A DNA stretch of 64,000 nt, taken from Gp6-AA40 sp035293405. Lineage in GTDB: Bacteria; Acidobacteriota; Vicinamibacteria; Vicinamibacterales; UBA2999. Under the pieces are notes generated by a model. The model was not told where the DNA came from. It did not search any database and saw only the letters and a list, made by a program, of their open reading frames with translations. Positions 41,191 to 50,478 of this stretch are shown one piece after another (within the stretch, counting starts at the first letter, position 1; every line of letters begins with the position of its first letter). The stretch lies in NCBI GenBank assembly GCA_035293405.1, contig DATDOE010000089.1, positions 13,818 through 77,817 of the forward strand, written 5' to 3'. Position numbers and translations under genes: made by a program.

Positions 41191-42570
41191 ATGGCTCGAA
41201 TACTGAGGCTCCTCATCGTCATCGCCTGCGTGGCGCTCGTGCCGCGTCCGGCCGCGGGCGCCGAGGTGACGCTGTTCCGGCTGTTCCTGCTCGATGGTTC
41301 CGTGCTGACGAGCTACGGGGAATTCGCACGAGTTGAAGACCGTGTGGTGTTCTCGATGCCGGTGGGCGGCCGGACCGAGGACCCCCGCATTCAAGTCACC
41401 ACGGTGCGGGCCGCGCTCGTGGATTGGCCGCGCACGGATCGCTATTCCGCATCAGCCAGATACCAGCGCTATGCAGAGACTCGGGGCGAGGAAGACTTCC
41501 ATATCCTCAGCAACGAAGTCGCTGTCGCCCTCAATGACATCGCCCTGAGCAGCAACCGGCAGCAGGCCCTGACGCTGGCCGAAGGTGTGAGGCGGATGGT
41601 CGCCGAGTGGCCGAAGGCGCACTACGGCTATCGACAGAACGACGTGCGGGAAATCATCTCGGTGCTGGACCAGGCGATTTCCTCGCTGCGGGCGGCCGCC
41701 GGTTCAACGACGTTCGAGTTGTCCCTGGTCGCGATGACCGAGGCCGAGGCGCCGCCGCTCGAGCCGGTCGCAAGCATGCCGAACCGGCGTCAACAGGTCG
41801 ATGAGATCTTTCACGTGGCGGCGCTCGCCAGTGGCGGGGCTGATCGCGTGGCGTTGCTTCAGTCGGGGCTCGCGCTGCTCGATGAGGCCGGCGCGATGAT
41901 CTCGGACGCGGCCCAGCTTCGCCGTTCGGCCCAACGCCAGATTCGACAGGAGCTCGCGACCGACCGGCGGTACGCGTCGTTGTCGCAGCGGGTCACGACT
42001 CAGGCGACCCGCCACGCAGAGAAGGCCAATGTCGGCGAGATCGAGCGCCTGCTCACCAGGGTTTCAAAGGAAGACACCAAGCTCGGGCGCCAGCGTCCCG
42101 AAATGGTGGACTCGCTGAACGGCGCCGTGCAGATGAAGCTGAACGCGGCCAGGCGTTTGCGGCTGCTGCGCGACCAATGGTTCCTTCGCCAGTCAACGTA
42201 TCGCGAGTATCAGCGTTCCGTCGGCACGCAACTCCTCATGCTCGTGAAATCCCAGGGCTCGCTCGACGCGATTCGTCGGCTCGAAGGACCGCCACCGGAT
42301 CGTCTTCTGACGATGCGGCAGCAGTTGAGCGGCGGCGCGGAGCGTCTCCAGCGGATGCGGACGCCCGATCATATGCGAGCGACCCATGAACTGCTCGTGG
42401 GCGCATGGCGCTTTGCGGAAAACGCAGCCAAGGCGCGCTACGACGCGATCGAGGGCGCCAACTCCAGCGCCGCCTGGGAGGCCTCGTCGGCCGCCGCAGG
42501 TGCGCTGATGATGCTGTCCCGCGTCCAGCAGGAACTGAAGACGCTCCTGGAACCTCCTCGACTGCAGTGA
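41191..42570 (+). CDS. Exported protein of unknown function upstream of AddB
   Basis: The 459-residue protein has a signal peptide (LRLLIVIACVALVPRPAAGAE), a small beta domain (LFRLFLLDGSVLTSYGEFARVEDRVVFSMPVGG, an SH3-like or LSM-like strand pattern) and a long helical remainder. The start at 41191 was chosen over 41173 because TAGAAT overlaps the earlier ATG. It overlaps the next gene by GTGA, so it is co-translated with the nuclease subunit despite being exported. Function unknown. Confidence 0.75.
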   Translation: MARILRLLIVIACVALVPRPAAGAEVTLFRLFLLDGSVLTSYGEFARVEDRVVFSMPVGGRTEDPRIQVTTVRAALVDWPRTDRYSASARYQRYAETRGEEDFHILSNEVAVALNDIALSSNRQQALTLAEGVRRMVAEWPKAHYGYRQNDVREIISVLDQAISSLRAAAGSTTFELSLVAMTEAEAPPLEPVASMPNRRQQVDEIFHVAALASGGADRVALLQSGLALLDEAGAMISDAAQLRRSAQRQIRQELATDRRYASLSQRVTTQATRHAEKANVGEIERLLTRVSKEDTKLGRQRPEMVDSLNGAVQMKLNAARRLRLLRDQWFLRQSTYREYQRSVGTQLLMLVKSQGSLDAIRRLEGPPPDRLLTMRQQLSGGAERLQRMRTPDHMRATHELLVGAWRFAENAAKARYDAIEGANSSAAWEASSAAAGALMMLSRVQQELKTLLEPPRLQ

Positions 42571-45500
42571 TAACTCCGCGCGCGACACGCCTGGTCCGAG
42601 TGGCCGATGTCCAGGCGTTTCGTGAAGCGGTGGTCACGCTCGCCTGCGCGGGCGCACCACTCGACGCGCGCGATCGGCTGGTGATCGTTCCGACACGCGC
42701 GGCTGCCGCGCATCTGCTGCGAAGCATCGAAGATCGAGTCCTCTCCGCTCCTGGCGCGGTCCTGCTGCCGGATCTGATCACCGCTCGCGAGTTGGTCGAG
42801 CGCCTCGGCGAGCGTCTGGACGCGCCGCGCGCCGTGCTGACTGGCGCCGAGCGCGAGGCCATCCTCAGCGTGGCGTGCCGGGCGGCGCGCGATGCCGGAT
42901 ACGAGCCGCCGTTTCGCCTGCGGCCCGGATTGATCGCCGAGATCCTGCGCTTCTACGACGCGCTGCGGCTGCGCCGGAACAGCGTGGACGACTTCGAGCG
43001 CCGAGCCCTGTCCATCCTCGAGCCCGGCGCCTCGTCCGACCGCGGTGCGGAACGGCTCGTTCGCCAGACACGGTTTCTCGCCGAGGCCTTTCGCGAGTTC
43101 GAGCGGCGCTCCGCCGAACATGGCTCCGACGAACACGAGCGTCGTGAACGTCTGGTCTCGACCGCGGCGCGGCGGCCGTACAGGCATCTCGTGCTCACGG
43201 TCACCGACGCGACACTCGATCCCCATGGGCTGTTCCCGGCTGATTGGGATCTGCTGACTCGCGTGCCCGGGCTCGAGCGGCTCGATGTGCTGGTCACCGA
43301 CACGATGCTGGCCGGAGCGCTTCACGAACGTATTCACCAGATGCTGCCGGGCATCGAGGAGATTCGCTTCGAGCCGGCCATCTCTTCACGACTCCCCACC
43401 CTGCTGATCCCCTCGAGCGTCGGCTCCGAAACGGCCGGTCCGCACGGACCGGCGCCGCGCGTTCATCGGGCCCGCGATCGGGAGGAGGAAGTGGCGAGCT
43501 TCGCGCGGCGGGTCAAAGCCGCCGTGCGGGATGGTTCGCTCTCGTCCTCGAGCCGGGCGGCGCTCGTCGTTCGGCAGCCGCTGCCGTATGTCTACGTGGC
43601 GCGCGACGTCCTGCGCTCCGCGGGGATTGCGTGCCAGATGTTCGACGCGCTGCCGCTTGGCGCGGAGCCCTATGCAGCCGCGCTCGATCTGGTGTTCTCC
43701 TGCGTCAGCGCCAACTTCGCGCGCGAGCCGGCGGTGGCCCTGTTGAAGTCGCCGCATTTTGATTTCGCTTCGGAGGCGCCGGTCCGACTAAAGCCGGACA
43801 CTACGTACTCTTCGTACGCGGACGATGTCCCGGCGCTCGATCGTGCGCTCGCCGAGGCGGGCTATCTCGGTGACGTCGAGGGGCTCGAGCGGCTCCTCGA
43901 CACGTGGCGGGCGGCCGCGCCGACGCGGGGCCGGATCGAGCGGGCCATCCGCGCCGGCGAGCTGCTGCTTGCCGTGATGCGCGAGCTGCTACCGCTCCGA
44001 ACGCCGGGGCCCACGTCCGAGCACCTCGCGTGCCTCTTCACGTTTCTCACGACCCACGAGCGGTTGCCGCGTCCCTCCGGCGGGTCCATAGAACAGGACC
44101 CGCCCTACGAACGCAAAGAACAGGACCCGCCCTACGATCCCGACCATGCGCTGCGGGCCCGGCATCTCCGCGCGCGCAGCGCGATCCTTGGGACGATCGG
44201 CGCGCTTCGCGACGCGTGGGCTCGCTTCGACCTCACGCCGGTTGACAGCGATGCCGTGGCCGCGCTGGTGCGTCGATGGATCGAGGGGCAGACGTTTGCG
44301 CCGCGCGCCGGTGAGTCCGGCGTTCATCTCGTGGACGCGTCGAGCGCGCGTTTTGGCGACTTCGAGCACGTCCACCTGGCGGGCCTGGTCGACGGCGAAT
44401 GGCCCGATGCGCCCCGGCGCAACATCTTCTATTCGGCGTCGATCCTGCGCGAGCTCGGATGGCCGGCCGAGTCCGATCGCCTGGCCGGGGCTCGTGCGGC
44501 GTTCGCCGATCTCCTGCGGCTGCCGTCATCCCGCTTGACGGTCTCCGTGTTCACGCTGGAGGCTGACGCGCTGGTCAGTCCATCGCCGCTCGTTGACGAG
44601 ATCGAGCAGGCCGGTCTCGAGACCATCGAGGAGTCCTCGTCCCTGGCTCGCATCTTCGATTACGAGGCGCTGTGCCTCGAGCCCGCCGATGCCACACCGC
44701 TCAGCGAGCTGGCACGCGAATGGGCGGTGCGCCGATGGCGGCGCGGACCTGGCATCGACGATCGATTCCGCGGATGGACCGGCGCGCACACCGCCCAGGC
44801 CTATTCGCTGAGCGCGCTCGAGCGTTACCAGGACTGCCCGTTCAAGTTCTTCGCGTCCGATGTCCTTCGGCTGGAGGAAGTGCCTGAAGACGAGTCCACG
44901 CTCTCGCCTCGCGCCCGCGGGCGATTCATCCACGAGGTGTTTCAGCGCTTCTTCGAGTCCTGGGATGCCCGCGGCCTCGGCGCGATCACCGCCGAGCGGC
45001 TCGACGAGGCGCGCGCGTTGATGATCGACGTGGCCGAACCGCTGCTGGCTCGCCTGCCTGATGCGGACGCCGCCCTCGAGCGGGCCCGGCTCTTCGGCTC
45101 GGCCATCTCGCTGGGCAGCGTTGACGTCGTCTTCGAGCGCGAGGTGTCGAGCCCTGCCGAGGTGCGCGAGCGATGGCTCGAGTACCGCCTGGAAGGTGAC
45201 TTCGCCCTCGGATCTGCGGACGGCAGGCGCGTGCCGCTCAAAGGCGTCGCCGATCGCATCGACCTGCTCGCCGGCAACCGGCTGCGCGTCATCGACTACA
45301 AGTCAGGCTCGGCGCCGAATCCTCGCCGCGCGCTGCAAGTCCCGATCTACGCACTGAGCGCGCAGGAGCGTCTCTCGGCGCGCGACGATGCACCGTGGAC
45401 GATAGACGAGGCCGCCTACGTCGCCTTTACCGGCAAGCGTTCCTACATCCCGATCGTCAAGGCCGGCGCCGCCGGTGATAACGAGGCCCTCGCCAGCGCG

Positions 45501-45632
45501 CGGGCGCGGCTCTTCGACCTCGTCGACGGCATCGCACGCGGTGAGTTCCCGCCGCGGCCGCACGATCCGATCATCTGCACCTGGTGTGCGTTCGCCACCG
45601 TCTGCCGGAAGGACTATGTCGACAGTGAGTAA
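42567..45632 (+). CDS. AddB-like helicase-nuclease subunit with Fe-S PD-(D/E)XK domain
   Basis: The 1021-residue protein matches AddB-type subunits of double-strand-break repair nucleases. It has an inactivated SF1-helicase-like body (DRLVIVPTRAAAAHLL near the start, HLAGLVDGEWPDAPRRNIFY) and a C-terminal nuclease: GRFIHEVFQRFF, GVADRIDLL, RVIDYKSG and ALQVPIYAL. Four Fe-S-type cysteines are present (one in QDCPFKFF, three in CTWCAFATVC). The GTG start overlaps the previous stop as GTGA. Three palindrome-type insertions lie in frame (43434-43453, 43780-43806, 44090-44138). Confidence 0.88.
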   Translation: MITPRATRLVRVADVQAFREAVVTLACAGAPLDARDRLVIVPTRAAAAHLLRSIEDRVLSAPGAVLLPDLITARELVERLGERLDAPRAVLTGAEREAILSVACRAARDAGYEPPFRLRPGLIAEILRFYDALRLRRNSVDDFERRALSILEPGASSDRGAERLVRQTRFLAEAFREFERRSAEHGSDEHERRERLVSTAARRPYRHLVLTVTDATLDPHGLFPADWDLLTRVPGLERLDVLVTDTMLAGALHERIHQMLPGIEEIRFEPAISSRLPTLLIPSSVGSETAGPHGPAPRVHRARDREEEVASFARRVKAAVRDGSLSSSSRAALVVRQPLPYVYVARDVLRSAGIACQMFDALPLGAEPYAAALDLVFSCVSANFAREPAVALLKSPHFDFASEAPVRLKPDTTYSSYADDVPALDRALAEAGYLGDVEGLERLLDTWRAAAPTRGRIERAIRAGELLLAVMRELLPLRTPGPTSEHLACLFTFLTTHERLPRPSGGSIEQDPPYERKEQDPPYDPDHALRARHLRARSAILGTIGALRDAWARFDLTPVDSDAVAALVRRWIEGQTFAPRAGESGVHLVDASSARFGDFEHVHLAGLVDGEWPDAPRRNIFYSASILRELGWPAESDRLAGARAAFADLLRLPSSRLTVSVFTLEADALVSPSPLVDEIEQAGLETIEESSSLARIFDYEALCLEPADATPLSELAREWAVRRWRRGPGIDDRFRGWTGAHTAQAYSLSALERYQDCPFKFFASDVLRLEEVPEDESTLSPRARGRFIHEVFQRFFESWDARGLGAITAERLDEARALMIDVAEPLLARLPDADAALERARLFGSAISLGSVDVVFEREVSSPAEVRERWLEYRLEGDFALGSADGRRVPLKGVADRIDLLAGNRLRVIDYKSGSAPNPRRALQVPIYALSAQERLSARDDAPWTIDEAAYVAFTGKRSYIPIVKAGAAGDNEALASARARLFDLVDGIARGEFPPRPHDPIICTWCAFATVCRKDYVDSE
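43434..43453. repeat. Perfect palindrome inside the AddB gene
   Basis: GCCGGTCC-GCAC-GGACCGGC is a 20-nt perfect inverted repeat in frame, encoding part of SETAGPHGPAPRVH. The GGTCCG core recurs in the next repeat of the same gene. Confidence 0.65.
43780..43806. repeat. In-frame CCGGACACTACG-type palindrome inside the AddB gene
   Basis: GGTCCGACTAAAGCCGG followed by ACACTACG has the arm-TAA-arm-ACTACG layout of the intergenic palindromes at 1320 and 34370. It encodes VRLKPDTTY in frame. This stretch does not belong to the AddB fold and probably forms a surface loop. Confidence 0.7.
44090..44138. repeat. Duplicated AGGACCCGCCCTACGA unit inside the AddB gene
   Basis: AGAACAGGACCCGCCCTACG occurs at 44090 and again at 44118-44138 in frame, encoding EQDPPYERKEQDPPYDP. 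The CCCGCCCTAC half equals one arm of the intergenic palindrome at 12011-12045, so this looks like two partial copies of that element. Confidence 0.7.
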
Positions 45633-48600
45633 CTTCCGACTCCCGTTCGGCGAGGAACCCGACACGATTGAGTCGCGCATCGAGGCGCGGGATCGCGCCG
45701 GCCGCGAACGGGCCGTCGACCCCAGATTCAACGTTGCGCTCGAAGCCTCCGCCGGCACCGGTAAGACCAGGATTCTCGTCAATCGCTACGTGAACCTGCT
45801 CCGCGCGGGCGTCGATCCGGCCGAGATCCTGGCGCTGACGTTTACCCGGAAGGCGGCAGCCGAGATGCGCGAGCGGATCGTGGCCACGCTGCGCGACGCG
45901 GCGGCACGTGGCGAGATTCCTCAAGCGCGATGGCGGCAGCTTCGCGATCGGACGGCCGAAGTCGCCATCAGCACCATCGATGCGTTCTGTCTGGCGCTTC
46001 TCCGCGAGTTCCCGCTCGAGGCCGACCTCGATCCGGGCTTCTCGATGGCCGATGAAACCGAGGTACCCCGGCTGATAGGCGAGTCGCTCGACCGCGCGTT
46101 GCGCGTGTGTCGGAGCCTCGCCCGCGAGGATGAGCACGTCGCACTGGTCTTTGCGCAGCTCGGCGATCGCCGCGCACGCGCCGGGCTGGCGTCGCTCCTC
46201 GACCGGCGGATCGCGGCACCGGCGGTGCTGTCGCGATATCTGGCGACAGGGCCTCGCGATCTGACCGTGCTCAGCGCGGCACGTCGAGGGGCTGAGGCCC
46301 TGCTCGATGTGTTTCAGGGGATGCGAGGCGGACTGGACCGTTTTCTGGAGACCGGTCCACTCGAACCGCCGTTCGTCCTGCTCAAACGCCAGCTCCGGAT
46401 GCTGGAAGAGAAACGTGATGTGGACGACCCACCGCTCGAGCCGGCGCTGGTCCACGCCGCGTTCGCCCGAACGCGTGAGCATTTTCTCACCCAGGAAGGC
46501 GAGCCGCGCACCGACCGCCTCCTCTATAAGAAAGAAGATTTCGCGTCACCGACCGACTGGCAGGTCCATCGCGACCTGGTCTTCGCCCACGCGCGGGCCA
46601 TCGTTGACGCGCACGCCGCCTATCGACGCGATCTCAACGTCCTCGTGTCGCGGGGCGTCTGGCGGATGTTTCGCGTGGCCGAGTCCGAGTATCGACGGAC
46701 GCTTGATGCGCACGCCGTCCTCGACTTCCCGGACCTCCTGCTGCATGCGCGCGATCTGCTGGGGCAGATGGAAGAGTTCGCGCAGAGCCGGTACCGCCTC
46801 GAGGCGCGGTATCACCACCTGCTCGTCGACGAGTTTCAGGACACCAGCCGCGCCCAGTGGGATCTGATCTCGCTGCTGACGAAGTCGTGGGGCGAAGGGG
46901 CCGGGCTCGCCCACGCCGGCGCCCTCCAACCCTCCATCTTCATCGTCGGCGACCGCAAGCAGTCGATCTACGCCTTTCGCGACGCCGATGCCTCGATTCT
47001 CAGCGAGGCCGGACGGCATCTCGAGATGCTCCGTCCCACTGGCGACGTGCGCCGATCCATCTCGCGCAGCTTCCGGGCGGTGCCGGCACTCCTCGCGTTC
47101 GTCAACGACTTGTGCCAGGACGTCGAGAAGGCGTCGGCGCGACGCGACGGGTTTCAGTACGGTGAGGAGGATCGGTTTCCTGTGGGCGATGGCGTGGACG
47201 GCCCGCCTAAAGGCGGACCCCACGTTGATGCGCTCGGGATCCTCGTTGGCGACACGCCCGAGGCGTGTGCTGCGACGACGGCGGCAGAAATCGCGCGGCT
47301 GGTGGCCGAAGGGACGCTCGTCCGCGATCGCCCGAGCGGTCTGCCGCGACCGATCGGGCCCACGGACGTCGCCATTCTGTTTCGTACCCGTGAGAGCCAT
47401 CGCGAGTTCGAGCAGGCGCTGGAGCGGCACGGCCTGCCGTCGTACGTCTACAAGGGGCTCGGGTTCTTCGACGCGGACGAGATCAAGGACGTCCTGGCCC
47501 TGTTGTGGTACTTGGCGGATCCGCTCTCGGATCTTCGTGCTGCGGCCTGGCTGCGCTCGAGGTTTGTGCGCCTCTCGGACGAGGGGCTGCGCCGGCTCGC
47601 GCCGGCGCTTGCCGAGACCCTGTGCTCGCCCGATCCTCCCCCCGCGATGGCACGGTTGGACGAAGAGGAGGCGGACCTGCTGGCGTCTGCGCGTGCCGCG
47701 TCGTCTCGGTGGCGCGTGCTCGTGGACAGGATCCCGCCGGCGGAGTTGCTCGATCTCGTGCTGGAAGAGTCCGCGTACTTTGCCGAGATCCGTGGCCCCC
47801 GTTTCCGGCAGGCCCGGGAGAACCTGAAGAAGATCCGCGCCATCATTCGACGCATCCAGAACCGCGGCTACGCCACGCTCGATCGCATCGTGTCGCATCT
47901 CGATCGACTGGCGGTGGGCGACGATGCCAATGCGGCGATCGACGCGTCGGACGCCGTGAGCCTGATGACCGTCCACGCCGCGAAGGGCCTCGAGTTTCCG
48001 GTGGTCTTCGTGGTGAATCTGGCCCGGGGCACCGGCAATCGCCGGTCGCCGATTCGCATCGCGGCGGAGGCCGACGGAGACGCGTCGGTCGCGGTGGGAG
48101 ACTTTCAGTCCAGTGGCGACGAGGACCAGCCGGACAAGGAGCGCGAGGAGACCAAGCGCCTCCTGTATGTGGCCGTGACTCGTGCGCGCGATCGCCTCTA
48201 TCTCGGGTCGGTGATCAAGGACGGACGCATGCAACCCGGCCGCGGCAGTCTTGCCGAGGTCCTGCCGATCTCGCTGCTCAATCAGTTCAGCGAGACGGCC
48301 GCGGCGGACGCCATACCGTGGCGTGCCTCGTCTGGAGCCACCCATATCTTGCGGGTCTGCGCGGGGTCAGAGCCGGGGTCAGAGTCGGGGTCAGAGTCGG
48401 GGTCAGAGTCGGGGTCAGAGTCGGGCTCTGACTTCTCTCGCCTCGAGGATCGCGCCACTCCACGACAGCCGGTCGCCACGGTGATTGCAGGAGAAGAAGA
48501 CGGGCTGACGAGGCTTCGCGGCGGACAGGAGTCGGATCGTCTCGTCGGCACCCTCGTGCATCGCATGTTGCAGCGCGAGGGTCTGGCTGGTGAGGCGACC

Positions 48601-48990
48601 GATGCGTGGATCGCGCAGCGAGTGGCCTCCCTCATCCGCGTCGATGAATCGATCACCGTGGCCGATCGCGAAGCGATCGTCACTCGAGCGGCCGCGGCCT
48701 ATCGTGCGTTCTCGGCCCACGCCGACCTGCGGTCGCTATATGGGTCCGGAGACGTGTTTCATGAAGTGCCGTTCTCGCTGGCGATGGAGGAGCGGGTGGT
48801 GCGCGGCACCATCGATTGCCTGGTCCGCGGAGAGGGAGGCCCAGTGACGGTCATCGAGTTCAAGACCGGGCGGCCACGGCCGGAACATCAGGCGCAGGCC
48901 GATCTGTATCGACGGGCTGCACAGATCCTCTTTCCAGGGACGGAGGTCGTGACACGACTTGTGTACAGCGGCGAGGTGACCCTTTCCTGA
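45616..48990 (+). CDS. AddA-like UvrD-family helicase-nuclease subunit
   Basis: The 1124-residue protein has the SF1A helicase motifs: Walker A EASAGTGKTRILV (residues about 43-55), TFTRKAAAEMRERI, Walker B LLVDEFQDTSRAQ, motif III IVGDRKQSIYAFRDAD, TVHAAKGLEFPVV and VAVTRARDRLYL. A C-terminal nuclease follows: GTLVHRMLQ, GTIDCLV, VIEFKTGRP and QADLYRRAA. It overlaps the AddB-like gene by 17 nt, and together they form a RecBCD/AddAB-type end-resection enzyme. Two repeat insertions are in frame: GPPKGGP near residue 530 and a Gly-Ser-Glu-Ser tract near 917-937. Confidence 0.92.
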   Translation: MSTVSNFRLPFGEEPDTIESRIEARDRAGRERAVDPRFNVALEASAGTGKTRILVNRYVNLLRAGVDPAEILALTFTRKAAAEMRERIVATLRDAAARGEIPQARWRQLRDRTAEVAISTIDAFCLALLREFPLEADLDPGFSMADETEVPRLIGESLDRALRVCRSLAREDEHVALVFAQLGDRRARAGLASLLDRRIAAPAVLSRYLATGPRDLTVLSAARRGAEALLDVFQGMRGGLDRFLETGPLEPPFVLLKRQLRMLEEKRDVDDPPLEPALVHAAFARTREHFLTQEGEPRTDRLLYKKEDFASPTDWQVHRDLVFAHARAIVDAHAAYRRDLNVLVSRGVWRMFRVAESEYRRTLDAHAVLDFPDLLLHARDLLGQMEEFAQSRYRLEARYHHLLVDEFQDTSRAQWDLISLLTKSWGEGAGLAHAGALQPSIFIVGDRKQSIYAFRDADASILSEAGRHLEMLRPTGDVRRSISRSFRAVPALLAFVNDLCQDVEKASARRDGFQYGEEDRFPVGDGVDGPPKGGPHVDALGILVGDTPEACAATTAAEIARLVAEGTLVRDRPSGLPRPIGPTDVAILFRTRESHREFEQALERHGLPSYVYKGLGFFDADEIKDVLALLWYLADPLSDLRAAAWLRSRFVRLSDEGLRRLAPALAETLCSPDPPPAMARLDEEEADLLASARAASSRWRVLVDRIPPAELLDLVLEESAYFAEIRGPRFRQARENLKKIRAIIRRIQNRGYATLDRIVSHLDRLAVGDDANAAIDASDAVSLMTVHAAKGLEFPVVFVVNLARGTGNRRSPIRIAAEADGDASVAVGDFQSSGDEDQPDKEREETKRLLYVAVTRARDRLYLGSVIKDGRMQPGRGSLAEVLPISLLNQFSETAAADAIPWRASSGATHILRVCAGSEPGSESGSESGSESGSESGSDFSRLEDRATPRQPVATVIAGEEDGLTRLRGGQESDRLVGTLVHRMLQREGLAGEATDAWIAQRVASLIRVDESITVADREAIVTRAAAAYRAFSAHADLRSLYGSGDVFHEVPFSLAMEERVVRGTIDCLVRGEGGPVTVIEFKTGRPRPEHQAQADLYRRAAQILFPGTEVVTRLVYSGEVTLS
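47201..47225. repeat. In-frame palindrome inside the AddA gene
   Basis: GCCCGCCT-AA-AGGCGGACC followed by CCACG shows the same arm-loop-arm-CxACG layout as the palindromes at 1320 and 43780. It encodes GPPKGGPH between two conserved regions. Confidence 0.65.
48363..48422. repeat. Five tandem 12-bp units inside the AddA gene
   Basis: GGGGTCAGAGCC is followed by four copies of GGGGTCAGAGTC, then GGGCTCTGAC, a partial reverse copy. It encodes GSEPGSESGSES and continues in the same pattern, a flexible linker between the helicase core and the nuclease domain. The unit copy number could vary between strains without frameshift. Confidence 0.85.
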
Positions 48991-49168
48991 CCCGTATCCC
49001 TTGTTTCTGGCCCATAACCGCCGAAAGGCACGTTCGCCAGCGGCAAAAAATCTGGGCCGACCGGCCCAGCTTCGCACTTCGACATCACTTTCTGCATTGC
49101 GGTTGTTGGGTTCACCCCATAGAATCAAGTTTTGGGAGCGACGATTGACGACGAAAGAGGAGACTCGC

Positions 49169-49390
49169 GTGGCGCTGACCTGTCCCAGCTGTGGGAACGA
49201 CCAGAACTTCCTGGTGAAGACGCTGCAGATGCATGTTATTCACTTCGAGGACTCGAGAGTCGAGGTATCTGAGGAAGGCCGCCCGGCCGTGCTCGAGGTG
49301 CTGTGCGACGAGTGCGAAACAGCGCTGAACCTGGAAGACGTCGATGAAGCCGTGCGGAAAGAGCTTCTGCTGACGCTCGGTGCGCGCTGA
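49169..49390 (+). CDS. Small zinc-ribbon protein
   Basis: The 73-residue protein has CPSCGND near the N terminus and CDECETAL later, a four-cysteine zinc ribbon, with an acidic C-terminal helix (LEDVDEAVRKELLLTLG). The GTG at 49169 follows AAAGAGGAG. No other domain is seen. It may bind nucleic acid or a protein partner. It is convergent with another small zinc-ribbon gene. Confidence 0.75.
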   Translation: MALTCPSCGNDQNFLVKTLQMHVIHFEDSRVEVSEEGRPAVLEVLCDECETALNLEDVDEAVRKELLLTLGAR

Positions 49391-49404
49391 CGAACAGGCG
49401 TAGA

Positions 49405-49578
49405 CTACCCGCCTAAGAAGTCGCCGGCTTCCGCCTCCTCGAAGTATTCACACTCCGGGCATACCCATTCACGATATTTCGTGGTCTTGGTCTGTGTCAT
49501 GCCCGGTATGCGATCGGTCGTTTCCCGCTCGCGAAGTTGCATGATCTCAGCGCACAGCGGACATTCCTTCGCGGCCAT
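49405..49578 (-). CDS. 57-residue zinc-ribbon protein
   Basis: AAKECPLCAEIM and WVCPECEYFEEAEAGDF form two CxxC knuckles, consistent with a zinc ribbon. An AGGAG ribosome site lies 6 nt before the ATG at 49578, which supports this short start over the long upstream-extended frame. It is a small protein of unknown role, convergent with the preceding zinc-ribbon gene. Confidence 0.75.
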   Translation of the reverse strand: MAAKECPLCAEIMQLRERETTDRIPGMTQTKTTKYREWVCPECEYFEEAEAGDFLGG

Positions 49579-49620
49579 TGACTTCTCCTGTGGGGCGACC
49601 CTATCGTACCAGCAGAGTCG

Positions 49621-50073
49621 ATGCGCCGGGACACATTCCGCCCGCACGGTGGTGATCAAGTCGCAGTCATGGCGGGCGAGGACCGTCACGACGCGAGTTG
49701 CTTTGCCGATGAAGTCGCGATCGATTTTCCGTCGGTCGACCTCGCGCTGGCCCGCATCCGCCGCGCCTTCCTCGCCGACGAGCGTCCGGCGCGGTTGAGG
49801 ACGACCATCCACCTCTCGGATCGTGAAGCCCGATCCGGCGCCACCATTCCTCTCAGCGTTCCGGTCCACTGCCTGTGCCGTCACTGCGGCGGGCGCGGCG
49901 AGTCGTGGACCGAGCCCTGCCCGCAATGCGAGGGCCGCGGCGCCGAGCTGGTGCGGCAGCCACTCCACGTGACCCTGCCCGCCGGCGTCATCGACGGCGC
50001 CAGGTTTCACTTCACCGTCACGCCGCATCAGAACATCACGACCCGCATCGAGCTCCACGTCCTCGTCGGCTGA
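49621..50073 (+). CDS. DnaJ-like zinc-finger / C-terminal-domain protein without J domain
   Basis: The up-to-150-residue protein carries one DnaJ cysteine-rich repeat pair (CRHCGGRGESW and CPQCEGRGAE), followed by a DnaJ C-terminal-like beta domain (LHVTLPAGVIDGARFHFTV...RIELHVLVG). The J domain with HPD is absent, so it cannot recruit DnaK in the usual way. The true start may be the ATG at 49669. It is divergent from the 57-residue zinc-ribbon gene. Confidence 0.75.
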   Translation: MRRDTFRPHGGDQVAVMAGEDRHDASCFADEVAIDFPSVDLALARIRRAFLADERPARLRTTIHLSDREARSGATIPLSVPVHCLCRHCGGRGESWTEPCPQCEGRGAELVRQPLHVTLPAGVIDGARFHFTVTPHQNITTRIELHVLVG

Positions 50074-50085
50074 TTCGTCAGTTCA

Positions 50086-50466
50086 GTGGAACGCCACGTC
50101 ACGCTTCTGGGGATCCTCGCCAGCCTGTGGGGAGCTCTGGCCATGCTCGTGGGCGTGTCCATGCTCCTGCTGTCAGCGGGCGCCTTTGCCGAGCAGCTCG
50201 GATCGCTCGGCACCGCGGTTGAATTTGCGGCCGGTCTGACCGCCGCGGTGTTTGCCGCGATTGGCGTGTTCGCGCTCCTGTGGGGAGGCGCGCACGTCTG
50301 GGCTGCCGTGCTGCTTCGCCGCCGCATGCCACTGGGACGGGTCCTCGTCCTGGCGCTGGCGCTGGTCAATCTCCTGGTCCTGCCGTTTGGCACCGCCTTC
50401 GGGATCTACGCCCTCTGGACCCTCCTGACCAACGAAGGGCGGCGGCTCTTCGAGCCCGCGCGGTAA
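50086..50466 (+). CDS. Small integral membrane protein
   Basis: The 126-residue protein has three to four hydrophobic helices (LLGILASLWGALAMLVGVSMLLL, LTAAVFAAIGVFALLWGGAHV, LVLALALVNLLVLPFGTAFGIYALW) and ends NEGRRLFEPAR. The GTG start is 12 nt after the DnaJ-like gene, and Mrp starts 12 nt after its stop. No family could be named with confidence. Confidence 0.7.
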   Translation: MERHVTLLGILASLWGALAMLVGVSMLLLSAGAFAEQLGSLGTAVEFAAGLTAAVFAAIGVFALLWGGAHVWAAVLLRRRMPLGRVLVLALALVNLLVLPFGTAFGIYALWTLLTNEGRRLFEPAR

Positions 50467-50478
50467 AATATCGAGGAT

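Noticed and set aside
46546..48345. A 599-residue open frame antisense to the AddA gene
   Set aside because: Same composition effect; helicase motifs on the plus strand are continuous through the region.
49621..50073. Full DnaJ chaperone
   Set aside because: Only one zinc-finger repeat and a C-terminal domain are present; the J domain with HPD is missing and no dnaK is near.
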